The notes beneath the pieces were generated by a model, which was given only the letters and a program-made list of their open reading frames with translations, did no database searches and was not told the DNA's origin. Below are positions 1-6,903 of a stretch of DNA of 15,015 bases, piece by piece. Origin of the DNA: Nitrosopumilales archaeon CG_4_9_14_0_2_um_filter_34_16 (GTDB lineage: Archaea > Thermoproteota > Nitrososphaeria > Nitrososphaerales > Nitrosopumilaceae). A program made the position numbers and the translations under genes. Within the stretch, counting starts at the first letter, position 1. Each line of letters opens with the position of its first letter. Location: NCBI GenBank assembly GCA_002788515.1, contig PFRJ01000089.1:1-15015 (forward strand), in the 5' to 3' direction.

Positions 1-76
1 TAACTATTCATTTAATTTTGAAGAACATGGAATTAATGAGTTAATTCGTTCTCCACATGAAGATCTTTTCAGATAA
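1..76 (+). CDS. C-terminal end of an unidentified protein (5' partial)
   Basis: A frame open from base 2 reads about 24 codons and stops with TAA at 74-76; its last residues are SPHEDLFR. The gene begins outside the window, so no domain or function can be assigned. Codon use is AT-rich like the neighbouring genes. A short T-run follows the stop at 79-83 and could help end transcription. The following gap of 188 bases and a TATA-like box before the next gene suggest that it is not co-transcribed with tusA. That the frame is real is an inference from its open state at the edge and the position of the next gene. Confidence 0.5.
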   Translation, partial: NYSFNFEEHGINELIRSPHEDLFR

Positions 77-227
77 TCTTTTTGAAAAAACTCTGATAAC
101 ATATTTTCAGAGATGTTAGAGGAAGTTATGATACTGTGAAAAAATATCAAATTAGATGTGCTTTAAATATTCCAAACCTCCATATGGAAAGTTAATTTGT
201 TATGATGCTTTCCCCTATTGAAATAGC

Positions 228-235
228 TTTTAATA
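228..235 (+). promoter_or_regulatory. TATA-like box of the tusA-cysteine synthase pair
   Basis: The sequence TTTTAATA lies about 33 bases before the ATG at 265. Archaeal transcription usually starts about 25 bases past the TATA centre, which would give a leader of only a few bases. This is a motif match by eye only. Confidence 0.4.
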
Positions 236-264
236 TGACAAATCAACCTTTATGAAACAGTCAC

Positions 265-501
265 ATGTCTGAATCTACTGAAAAAAAATTAGATGCGACT
301 GGATTATTTTGTCCTGAGCCTGTGTTTAGAACAAAAATTGAAATTGAAAGAATGCAAGTTGGTGAAATAATTACTGTATCTGCAGATGACCCTGCTGCTG
401 AAGATGACATTTCTAGATGGGTCACAAGAAATGGTCATGAATTATTAGACATGTCTAAAAATGGTGACGTGATTACATTTCAAATTAAAAAGGTGAAATG
501 A
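265..501 (+). CDS. tusA: TusA/SirA-family sulfur carrier protein
   Basis: A 78-residue protein of the usual length for the TusA/SirA/YedF family. The family signature is clear near the N-terminus: LDATGLFCPEPV, with the CPxP motif at Cys16-Pro19. In this family that Cys carries persulfide sulfur, passing it to partners for tRNA thiolation, molybdenum cofactor synthesis or sulfur oxidation. A second typical patch is GEIITVSADDPAAEDDI (residues 33-49), the beta-strand plus helix of the fold. The protein should be cytosolic. It is followed after 7 bases by a cysteine synthase, so the two are probably one transcript, which points to a sulfur assimilation or trafficking role. The actual partner cannot be read from the sequence; a YedF-like function without sulfur transfer is also possible. 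Confidence 0.88.
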   Translation: MSESTEKKLDATGLFCPEPVFRTKIEIERMQVGEIITVSADDPAAEDDISRWVTRNGHELLDMSKNGDVITFQIKKVK

Positions 502-508
502 TCCTATT

Positions 509-1501
509 ATGACTACTGTTACTGATACAGATGTTCTAAATCGTGTAGGTAATACCCCTCTTGTAAAATTAAGTTCTCTTTCACATGACAATCTCCAATA
601 TTTTGCAAAGTTAGAAGGTCATAATCCATTTGGTTCTGTAAAGGACAGAGCTGCTTATTGGATGATAAAAGATGGAGAGGAAAAAGGAATTCTGACAAAA
701 GGAAAAAGTATAATCATTGAACCCACTTCTGGTAACACAGGAATTGCATTAACTGGAATTGCAAATGTATTAGGTTACAAAGTTGAGATAGTCATACCTG
801 AAAAAGCTAGTAATGAAACTAAAGACATCATTAGAAGTCTTGGAGCTAAGGTGTTTGAAACAAGTGACGATCTGTGTCCTAAAGTTGGAGCTGGTACTGA
901 TCAAAGTATTGCACTTGCTACATCCATAGCATCATCAAGACCCGATACATATTATTCTCCAAATCAATATGCTAATGAAGCCAATTTTAAGGGACACTAT
1001 GTTGGAACAGGACCTGAAATTTGGAAACAAACAGAGGGTAAAGTGACTCATTTCTTTACTGGTGTTGGTACTGGCGGTACAATTACTGGCATTGGTACTT
1101 TTCTTAAAGAAAAAAACCCAAATGTAAAGATTATAGGATGCCAACCACAACAAAATCATTTAATTCAAGGATGGAGAAATTTTGAAGAGTCTGCAAAACC
1201 TGACTTGTTTTTACGACGAGAAAATGTTGTTGATGATTGGGTTTCTGTAGATAATAATGAGGCATTCTCAGTGGTGAAAGAAGTTTTTGAGAAAGATCAA
1301 CTTTTGATCAGCCCTTCATCTGCAGCTGTATATGCATGCATGAAAAAATATCCTATTGAAGGTGATGCATGTGTGGTGGGAATTTTTGCCGATGATGGAA
1401 GAAAATTCAAAAGTGTCTATACCACACAAAACATCATGACTGAGGAAGAATTTGATGATTCTCTTAAACATGCAAAACATATGTCAGAATTGGCATATTG
1501 A
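509..1501 (+). CDS. Cysteine synthase family protein (PLP-dependent, CysK/CysM-like)
   Basis: A 330-residue fold-type II PLP enzyme. The N-terminus reads VGNTPLVKL, then GSVKDRAA with the likely Schiff-base Lys45, SGNTG at 74-78 (substrate loop), and the glycine-rich phosphate loop TGVGTGGTITG at about 184-194. Near the end, SPSSAA takes the place of the usual SSGA. The family joins sulfide to O-acetylserine or O-phosphoserine to make cysteine; some close relatives are cystathionine beta-synthases. Which donor is used cannot be told by eye. The ATG lies 7 bases after the tusA stop, with a purine-rich AGGTGA at 491-496 inside the end of tusA that may serve as ribosome binding site, so translational coupling is likely. 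It converges on the - strand gene at 1507 with only 5 bases between. Confidence 0.9.
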   Translation: MTTVTDTDVLNRVGNTPLVKLSSLSHDNLQYFAKLEGHNPFGSVKDRAAYWMIKDGEEKGILTKGKSIIIEPTSGNTGIALTGIANVLGYKVEIVIPEKASNETKDIIRSLGAKVFETSDDLCPKVGAGTDQSIALATSIASSRPDTYYSPNQYANEANFKGHYVGTGPEIWKQTEGKVTHFFTGVGTGGTITGIGTFLKEKNPNVKIIGCQPQQNHLIQGWRNFEESAKPDLFLRRENVVDDWVSVDNNEAFSVVKEVFEKDQLLISPSSAAVYACMKKYPIEGDACVVGIFADDGRKFKSVYTTQNIMTEEEFDDSLKHAKHMSELAY

Positions 1502-1506
1502 TTACG

Positions 1507-1983
1507 TTATTCTAATATTTTTTTAAGTTCTTTCTCATAAAATTCTCTAAATACTGTATTCATATCCATTTCATGTCGTAGGCATTTGTTGCTTTGTTCT
1601 GTTAACTGATTTTTTATTTCTTTACTCCATTGACTCTGTTGTTTGTCTTTAGAATTCACTATTGATGGATTTTCTCTTATCTTTTCCATGCTTTCTGTCA
1701 GTGTTTTACTTATCTGTCTAAATTTACTTATTCTTAAAAGAAATAATTGTGCATCTTGTTTGTTTACTAAATTCATCATTGCATATACTTGATTGTAATA
1801 TTCTATTCCTTTTTCATTATATTTTTTAAAATCTACAATTCTTTGATGCCAATATTCTTTGGTTGATTTCTCTTCAATTTTATAACTAAATTGAATTTCT
1901 CCCAATTCCCTGCCTAATTTTGCGAGTTTATCGCTATGCTCTTTAGCCTGTTTTTTAATATTTTCAGGATCTTGACTCATCAA
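1507..1983 (-). CDS. Hypothetical charged alpha-helical protein (possible coiled coil)
   Basis: A 158-residue protein that I do not recognise. It is rich in Lys, Glu, Gln and Asn with few prolines or glycines, and long stretches should be helical, for example residues 5-35 and the C-terminal third. There is no signal peptide, no membrane segment and no obvious catalytic motif; the single Cys lies in the C-terminal third. Two consecutive ATG codons are possible starts. It lies 29 bases after the four-cysteine mini-protein on the same strand and so may be the last gene of a transcript that includes trxB, and perhaps thi4. Codon use matches its neighbours. Its function is unknown. Confidence 0.7.
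   Translation of the reverse strand: MMSQDPENIKKQAKEHSDKLAKLGRELGEIQFSYKIEEKSTKEYWHQRIVDFKKYNEKGIEYYNQVYAMMNLVNKQDAQLFLLRISKFRQISKTLTESMEKIRENPSIVNSKDKQQSQWSKEIKNQLTEQSNKCLRHEMDMNTVFREFYEKELKKILE
1518..1524 (+). terminator. T-run terminator after the cysteine synthase gene
   Basis: A run of seven T lies 17 bases after the stop codon. Archaeal RNA polymerase can terminate at T-runs without a hairpin. The run sits inside the 3' end of the convergent - strand gene, as expected in such a tight layout. Confidence 0.35.
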
Positions 1984-2012
1984 TCTTAGTTTGCTGTATC
2001 ACAATAAAGAGT

Positions 2013-2228
2013 TTAGATATTTGATTCATTCCATCTTTTTTCTGATTCTTTTGCGTAAAATGACATACATTTTTCACAAAATGAATCCCATTCAATAATT
2101 CCTAACTTTTTAAAATATTTTATTGACCATTCGTATGTGGGCGTTTTTCTATATTGAAACTGTTGAATTGTATAGATGTCTTTCTCATAAAATTTCTTTA
2201 AACATTTTTTGCATTGAGCATTCTTCAT
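2013..2228 (-). CDS. Small four-cysteine (zinc-ribbon-like) protein coupled to trxB
   Basis: A 71-residue protein with two CxxC pairs, CKKC at 6-9 and CEKC at 51-54. This is the spacing pattern of small zinc ribbons, where four Cys hold one zinc. The middle is rich in Tyr, Lys and Phe. Its ATG shares one base with the stop of trxB (TAATG, bases 2230-2226), so translation is probably coupled. The neighbourhood suggests either a zinc-binding protein of unknown target or a thiol protein that could be reduced by TrxB; neither is shown by the sequence. No named family was recognised. Confidence 0.7.
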   Translation of the reverse strand: MKNAQCKKCLKKFYEKDIYTIQQFQYRKTPTYEWSIKYFKKLGIIEWDSFCEKCMSFYAKESEKRWNESNI

Positions 2229-3229
2229 TATTTCTTGTCTGCACTTTCTGTGAGGTATTTGTCGACATCAATTGCTGCCATACACCCAAATCCTGCAGCT
2301 GTAATTGCTTGACGATAATTTCTATCATGTACGTCACCTGCTGCAAAAACACCTTCAATATTTGTATGTGTTTTATTTTTAAGTATGATGTATCCATCTG
2401 TATCTAAATCGATTTGTTCTTTGAATAGTTTTGTATTTGGTTCGTGTCCTATTGCAACAAACAAAGCTTCTGCATTGAGAACCGTCTCTTCATTTGTTTT
2501 TAAATTCTTTAAAACTGCCTGTCTCATTTTCTGATCTCCTTTTATTTCAGTTACTGCTGAATCAAAATGAAATTTTATTTTTTCATTACTGAGTGCACGG
2601 TCTTGCATGATTTTACTTGCACGTAATTCCTCTCGTCTGTGTACTAGGTGAACATTTGTTGCAAACTTGGTTAGAAATGTTGCCTCCTCAATTGCAGAAT
2701 CTCCTCCACCCACTACAATGATTTCTTGATTTCTGAAGAATGGTCCGTCACAGGTTGCACAATATGATACCCCTTTGCCACCAAATGTCTCTTCTCCTTC
2801 TAATCCTAACTTTCTTGGATTTGCACCTGTTGCAATAATCACTGCTCGACCTTCATATTCTTCTGATGCTGTTAGAACTTTGAATGGTTTTCGTCTAAAA
2901 TCCACATCTACTACCACATCATCTACAATTGTTGTTCCCATTCTTTGAGATTGTTTTCTCATGTCAATCATCAAATCTGGACCCATAATGCCATTTTCAA
3001 ATCCAGGATAATTTTCAACCTCTGTGGTGTTTACTAGTTGTCCACCTGGCAATAATCCTGATAAAATTAAAGTGTCATATCCTGCTCTGGAGCAATAAAT
3101 TCCCGCAGTGTATCCAGAAGGACCAGCTCCAATAATTACAACATCAAATTTTGTTTTGGTTTTGTCTGATATTTTCGGTTCAGCATCTCTTGTTTCAAGA
3201 ACTGCTGTTCCTGCATCTCCTGCCATCAT
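2228..3229 (-). CDS. trxB: Thioredoxin reductase (FAD/NADPH)
   Basis: A 333-residue protein of usual length for low-molecular-weight thioredoxin reductases, with a leading extension of about 27 residues. In order it shows the FAD-binding GAGPSG at 34-39, the redox-active disulfide CATC (Cys167, Cys170) followed by DG, the NADPH-binding GGGDSA at 174-179, HRREELR at 207-213 (the HRRxxxR pattern linked to NADPH over NADH), and the FAD-contacting AAGDV near 296-300. It moves electrons from NADPH through FAD to a thioredoxin or glutaredoxin-like partner; none is encoded in the window apart from the adjacent CxxC mini-protein. The start is MMAG, so either of two ATGs could be used. It is well separated (73 bases) from the gene upstream and has TATA-like and palindromic sequence there. 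Confidence 0.95.
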   Translation of the reverse strand: MMAGDAGTAVLETRDAEPKISDKTKTKFDVVIIGAGPSGYTAGIYCSRAGYDTLILSGLLPGGQLVNTTEVENYPGFENGIMGPDLMIDMRKQSQRMGTTIVDDVVVDVDFRRKPFKVLTASEEYEGRAVIIATGANPRKLGLEGEETFGGKGVSYCATCDGPFFRNQEIIVVGGGDSAIEEATFLTKFATNVHLVHRREELRASKIMQDRALSNEKIKFHFDSAVTEIKGDQKMRQAVLKNLKTNEETVLNAEALFVAIGHEPNTKLFKEQIDLDTDGYIILKNKTHTNIEGVFAAGDVHDRNYRQAITAAGFGCMAAIDVDKYLTESADKK

Positions 3230-3248
3230 ATGTTATTGGTCTTAGTTT

Positions 3249-3280
3249 CAATAATTTAAGTTATTGACCATTAATAATGG
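3249..3280 (-). promoter_or_regulatory. Putative trxB promoter with two nested inverted repeats
   Basis: Two perfect inverted repeats sit side by side upstream of trxB: CAATAA-6-TTATTG at 3249-3266 and CCATTA-A-TAATGG at 3268-3280. Read on the - strand the first contains CTTAAATT, a possible TATA box whose centre is about 27 bases before the start codon at 3229, consistent with a leaderless or near-leaderless mRNA. The repeats could be an operator or only reflect AT-rich composition. Confidence 0.4.
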
Positions 3281-3302
3281 GCACATTTAGCTTTGTTTTA
3301 AA

Positions 3303-4061
3303 TTAATTTCTAAATTTAGATATTATCTGCAAATGTCGATCACATATTTTCTTACTCTCAATTTGGGAATAAAACAAATCCTTTTGCCAATGTGCGTTAA
3401 ACAATCTGCATTCTCTATATTTGCAAAATACTTCACCTGTTTCATAATACACAATCGCCTGTAATAGGTATCCTTCAATAATTTCATTTAATCTTGAATC
3501 GTGATATTCTAAAAATTCTCCTTTGTGTTTTTCTTTAGTTTCTTTAATCTTGTCTTCGGAAAAACTAGTCATTAGATCTAGATAGTATTGCTTAGGCTTT
3601 GCAGGTGCTTCTATGATTCCTGTAGTTGAAATTATTGTTGGATTGGAGTTGATTATTGCTCTAGCATGATATCTGAAATCATCATTATCAAATGTGGCGA
3701 TAAGCTTGTTTGTAAAAATCACATGTAATTCATTATGTGTGATTGAAATGTTTTCTGAAATAATGTTTTGTAATTCAAATCCATCATATAGTGGCACTAT
3801 GTCTTTTTCAGACATGTCTATGTTCTCCTTCTCAATTAGATATTCTTCTTGTGTTGGATTGTGTTTTTTGAACTGTTTTTTTAAATCAAAAACTCTGATT
3901 GTTGCTATTTTTTCTAATATTTTGTCTTCCACAGTTCTAAAAAAATTTTCTTTTATTTCGGTCTCAATCTGAAAAGTATTTGTGATGAATTTCTTTATTT
4001 TCTCAATTTGAATTTCAGGAACAGTAGGTTCCTCGTATAGAATAATTTTGGAAATTTTCAC
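3303..4061 (-). CDS. Archaemetzincin-like protein with degenerate catalytic motif (DUF6775-like)
   Basis: A 252-residue soluble protein. The C-terminus holds a Cys/His pattern: Cys213-x4-Cys218-Arg-Leu, then NAHWQ (His224), then Cys240-x2-His243. In archaemetzincins a catalytic HExxHxxGxxH is followed at once by C-x4-C-x-M and, further on, by CxxC. Here Gly209 and Cys213 fall at the right spacing, but the positions expected for the zinc-binding histidines hold Ala202, Tyr206 and Phe212. The central stretch NELHVIFTNKL and ISTTGIIEAPA also recalls the strands before a metzincin helix. From memory a thaumarchaeal family (DUF6775) is labelled putative metallopeptidase and may be the match; I am not certain. 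It lies 23 bases after thi4 and is probably co-transcribed. Whether it cuts peptides is doubtful; a structural metal site is likely. Confidence 0.72.
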   Translation of the reverse strand: MKISKIILYEEPTVPEIQIEKIKKFITNTFQIETEIKENFFRTVEDKILEKIATIRVFDLKKQFKKHNPTQEEYLIEKENIDMSEKDIVPLYDGFELQNIISENISITHNELHVIFTNKLIATFDNDDFRYHARAIINSNPTIISTTGIIEAPAKPKQYYLDLMTSFSEDKIKETKEKHKGEFLEYHDSRLNEIIEGYLLQAIVYYETGEVFCKYRECRLFNAHWQKDLFYSQIESKKICDRHLQIISKFRN

Positions 4062-4084
4062 AAAGAAAGCAATGTTTTAATGGT

Positions 4085-4903
4085 TTATCTTTCTAACTCT
4101 TTGATTTTTTCTGCTGTTATTTCAGCTGCTTTCTTTCCAGAGTATAACATAGAACCAAATGTTGGCCCCATTCTTGCCAACCCGTGTGTTTCCGTAACTG
4201 ACATTCCTGCTGCAATCAATCCTGGATAAACCTCTCCTGTTTTGTGAACCACATGTTCTTCTCCATCATTTACGTGCATTGGTTCCATTCCTTTCCATTT
4301 TGCTAATCCTCTATCTACTAATCTTTTCACAGCAACTGAATCGTGACCTGATGCATCGATGATTATTTTTGCTTCAAGTGCAACTGGATCTACACATGTA
4401 ATGTTGCGTGGTAAAGCTGATACTGGCATCCAATTAACTACAATACCAGTAACTCTGCCGTTTTTCAATACTAGATCGTCAAATTTAGTAAGTTGAAGGA
4501 ATTTTACTCCTGCATCACATGCGGCTGCAATTAATTTTGATACTGCGTGTGGTCCTGGTGTTAAGTATAATCCCTCAGCAACTTTTTTGTATGGAATCCC
4601 CAATTCATCCCAAAACTTTTGAGCAGGTTCTCTCACTGTTACGGGATTCATCATGTATCCTCCTAACCAGTATCCTCCGCCAAGGTAGTTGTTTTGTTCA
4701 ATGACTAGTACTTTGTATCCCATATTTGATAATTCTCTACTTGCAGTTAATCCTGCGGGACCTGCACCAATAATTATTACATCCGAATCTGCTCTATCAA
4801 TTAAAACATCATGAAACTCATTTGCAATTGCACGGGTGATTTCAACTTCACGAACATCAGTAAATATTTTGTTTGATTGTTCTGCTACCGTTGCTTCTTG
4901 CAT
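4085..4903 (-). CDS. thi4: Thi4-family thiamine thiazole synthase (ADP-thiazole synthase)
   Basis: A 272-residue FAD/NAD-type Rossmann protein of the Thi4 family, which builds the thiazole half of thiamine from NAD, glycine and sulfur. GAGPAG lies at 46-51, the family hallmark YLGGGYWLGG at about 73-82, GHD at 186-188, and a C-terminal MGPTFGSMLYSGKKAA that closes the active site. The key residue is Cys170 in TCVDP (codon at 4394-4396). It aligns with the yeast THI4 cysteine that gives up its own sulfur in a single-turnover reaction, and with the cysteine needed in Haloferax; sulfide-using methanogen enzymes lack it. Archaeal ribose-1,5-bisphosphate isomerases are related and a source of misannotation. 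The ATG lies about 24 bases past a TATA-like box, so the mRNA is probably leaderless. No TPP riboswitch was seen. Confidence 0.92.
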   Translation of the reverse strand: MQEATVAEQSNKIFTDVREVEITRAIANEFHDVLIDRADSDVIIIGAGPAGLTASRELSNMGYKVLVIEQNNYLGGGYWLGGYMMNPVTVREPAQKFWDELGIPYKKVAEGLYLTPGPHAVSKLIAAACDAGVKFLQLTKFDDLVLKNGRVTGIVVNWMPVSALPRNITCVDPVALEAKIIIDASGHDSVAVKRLVDRGLAKWKGMEPMHVNDGEEHVVHKTGEVYPGLIAAGMSVTETHGLARMGPTFGSMLYSGKKAAEITAEKIKELER

Positions 4904-4920
4904 GTTGTGCTTCCATTCCT

Positions 4921-4933
4921 GAATAATTAATAC
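4921..4933 (-). promoter_or_regulatory. TATA-like box of thi4, flanked by an inverted repeat
   Basis: Read on the - strand, GTATTAATTATTC is centred about 24 bases before the thi4 ATG, the distance expected for a leaderless transcript. A perfect six-base inverted repeat, GTTGTG at 4904-4909 and CACAAC at 4939-4944, flanks it. The repeat may be chance. Confidence 0.5.
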
Positions 4934-5019
4934 TTTCCCACAACTTTTTCTAAATGTAATTAGGTGAAACTAATGATTTTAGTTTTCAAACTCTGCAAAA
5001 GTAGGAAAATAATGTGCTT

Positions 5020-5035
5020 TGAGGAAAACTCCTCA
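5020..5035. promoter_or_regulatory. Inverted repeat between thi4 and the sulfite/nitrite reductase
   Basis: A perfect six-base stem, TGAGGA-AAAC-TCCTCA, lies in the 188-base divergent region about 25 bases before the TATA-like box of the reductase gene. That is where archaeal activators or the BRE/TFB contact zone lie, so an operator is possible. As DNA it is the most GC-rich spot in this gap. Confidence 0.35.
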
Positions 5036-5059
5036 CCTAAAACGTCCACATATCAAAAA

Positions 5060-5067
5060 TTTATATC
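5060..5067 (+). promoter_or_regulatory. TATA-like box of the nitrite/sulfite reductase gene
   Basis: TTTATATC is centred about 29 bases before the TTG start at 5092. This placement implies an mRNA beginning at or within a few bases of the start codon and supports choosing TTG, since no in-frame ATG exists nearby. Confidence 0.55.
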
Positions 5068-5091
5068 CAAACTAAAAGAAATTTCTATGTA

Positions 5092-6903
5092 TTGATAATA
5101 TCTGATCGTAAACAATCTTCTCCAGATTCTGCAAATCCCAAAATAAATTGGGCTAGAATTGAAGAGGCTGATAATTTCGCTAAAACTGTAAAGTTATTCC
5201 GTCAAGGAAAATATGACGAAGAAAGTTTTAGACGGTTTAGACTTCAACATGGTGCGTATGGTACTAGGATGACTAGTGATTATGCAATGGTGCGAATCAA
5301 AATTCCAGCAGGCGAAATATATCCTGATCAAATTGAAAAAATATCTCAACTAAGTGAACAATACTCTATAGGAAGTGCCCATTTTTCTACACGCGAAAAC
5401 ATTCAACTTCATTGGGTAATTCTTGAAGATGTTTCTGAAATATTTCGTGGTCTTGCAGAAGTTGGCCTGACATCAAGAGAAGCATGTGGGAATTCTGTTA
5501 GAAATGTCATGTGCAGTCCTCTATCTGGTGTTTGTCCTGATGAGAAATTTGATGCAACTCCATATGCACTTGCAACCGCTAGGTTTTTCTTAAGAAATCC
5601 TATGGCTCAAAATCTTCCGCGTAAGTTCAAATTCAATTTTACCTGTTGTGAGAAACATGGTATGGTAAGAATGGTAGATGTTGGATTGATTCCACAAACA
5701 CGAGAAATTGATGGAGCATTACAGCGAGGCTTCAAAATTTTCCTTGGTGGAGGATTAGGAAATAAATCATATGTGGGCAATCAGTTAGAAGACTTTACTT
5801 CTGAAGAAGACTTACTTTATACCTCCATTGCAGTAATAAGAATTTTTGATAGATTAGGTGACAGAAAAAATCTTGCAAGAAACAGAATGCGATACCTTGT
5901 TAACGATATGGGGTGGGATAAATTTCAAAATCTTGTTTTTAAAGAAAGGGCAATCGTCAGAGCTACTCAATCAATAATAACTCAACTAGAAGTTGATCAT
6001 TCTTCTACACAAATCCGACGACCAATTAGAATCTCTGATGAAAGTGGAAATATGGCAATACCTGATGGATATGCTAGATGGCTCAAAACAAATACTGTCA
6101 AGCAAATTCAACCTGATTATCGCTCAGTGTTTCTTACTCTTGAGGCAGGTGATATTACTGCAAGTCAGCTTTATGCACTGGCATCTATAATTCGTGATTT
6201 TTCTTCTGAAGGCAAAGCAAGATCTGGTTTTGTACAAAATATTGCATTGCGTTATGTTCATGAAGATGATTTACCACGTTTGTATTCTAGATTACTTGAT
6301 GTTGGATTGGCAAAATCTGGTGCTTTGACAATGACTTCCCCAATTGGATGCTCTGGTACCACATCATGTAATTTAGCGTTGACCAATTCTCATAGGCTTG
6401 CAAAAGAGATTCAAAGAAAATTCCTTGAATTGAAGTTTGATGAAGATGATGACCTTAGTGATTCTTCAATTAAGATAAGCGGATGCCCAAATTCTTGTGG
6501 ACAACACGGGATTGCAACCATAGGATTTTTTGGAGGGGGTGGACGTGTTGGAAAAGACATGTATGCTAACTATCAAATGTCTTTAGGTGGACGTTCTGAT
6601 GGTGATACTATGTTAGGACAAACCTGTCTTAGAGTTCCTGCAAAAAGAGTAATCCCAGTAATTCTTAAAATCATTGAGACGTTCAAAGAACATAAAAAAT
6701 CTGATGACACTCTGAAATCTTGGATTCACAGAGTTGTTAGTGGCAATGAAGATTCATCTGTTAAATCAATTAACGATATTAAAAAAATATTGGAACCAAT
6801 GATCATTCCCCCTGCAAAAGAAGATGATCCTGATTTTTACTTGGATTATGGAAGTGATTCTAGCTATCATACAAAAACTGGCAAGGGTGAATGTGCTGCT
6901 TGA
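5092..6903 (+). CDS. Ferredoxin-dependent nitrite/sulfite reductase (siroheme, 4Fe-4S)
   Basis: A 603-residue member of the assimilatory sulfite/nitrite reductase family. The first half has the substrate-binding FSTRENIQLHW and a GNSVRNVMCSP stretch typical of the siroheme pocket. In the second half the cluster ligands appear as Cys420-x5-Cys426 (CSGTTSC) and Cys465-x3-Cys469 (CPNSC), which hold the 4Fe-4S cluster bridged to siroheme. The enzyme adds six electrons to sulfite (giving sulfide) or nitrite (giving ammonia). The next gene is a rhodanese and a cysteine synthase lies 3.6 kb away, which favours sulfite reduction; residues alone do not settle it. TTG is the start: a TATA-like box sits 29 bases before it, and the next in-frame Met is near residue 59, inside the conserved domain. 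The frame overlaps the rhodanese by 13 bases, so the two are one transcript. Confidence 0.92.
   Translation: MIISDRKQSSPDSANPKINWARIEEADNFAKTVKLFRQGKYDEESFRRFRLQHGAYGTRMTSDYAMVRIKIPAGEIYPDQIEKISQLSEQYSIGSAHFSTRENIQLHWVILEDVSEIFRGLAEVGLTSREACGNSVRNVMCSPLSGVCPDEKFDATPYALATARFFLRNPMAQNLPRKFKFNFTCCEKHGMVRMVDVGLIPQTREIDGALQRGFKIFLGGGLGNKSYVGNQLEDFTSEEDLLYTSIAVIRIFDRLGDRKNLARNRMRYLVNDMGWDKFQNLVFKERAIVRATQSIITQLEVDHSSTQIRRPIRISDESGNMAIPDGYARWLKTNTVKQIQPDYRSVFLTLEAGDITASQLYALASIIRDFSSEGKARSGFVQNIALRYVHEDDLPRLYSRLLDVGLAKSGALTMTSPIGCSGTTSCNLALTNSHRLAKEIQRKFLELKFDEDDDLSDSSIKISGCPNSCGQHGIATIGFFGGGGRVGKDMYANYQMSLGGRSDGDTMLGQTCLRVPAKRVIPVILKIIETFKEHKKSDDTLKSWIHRVVSGNEDSSVKSINDIKKILEPMIIPPAKEDDPDFYLDYGSDSSYHTKTGKGECAA

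Noticed and set aside
91..112. Inverted repeat CTCTGA/TCAGAG, and GGAAAG/CTTTCC at 186-213, in the gap before tusA
   Set aside because: Six-base stems with loops of 10 and 16 in AT-rich DNA, without a T-run after them; expected by chance and no link to the promoter.
136..195. Tiny + frame starting GTG with 19 codons upstream of tusA
   Set aside because: Too short to support, no promoter or ribosome binding site, and no recognisable product.
935..1159. 74-codon - strand frame opposite the cysteine synthase
   Set aside because: It lies wholly inside a gene with clear PLP-enzyme motifs and has no start context of its own.
4904..5091. Possible TPP riboswitch ahead of thi4
   Set aside because: The conserved CUGAGA and related THI-box core were not found, and the predicted mRNA is leaderless, leaving no room for one.
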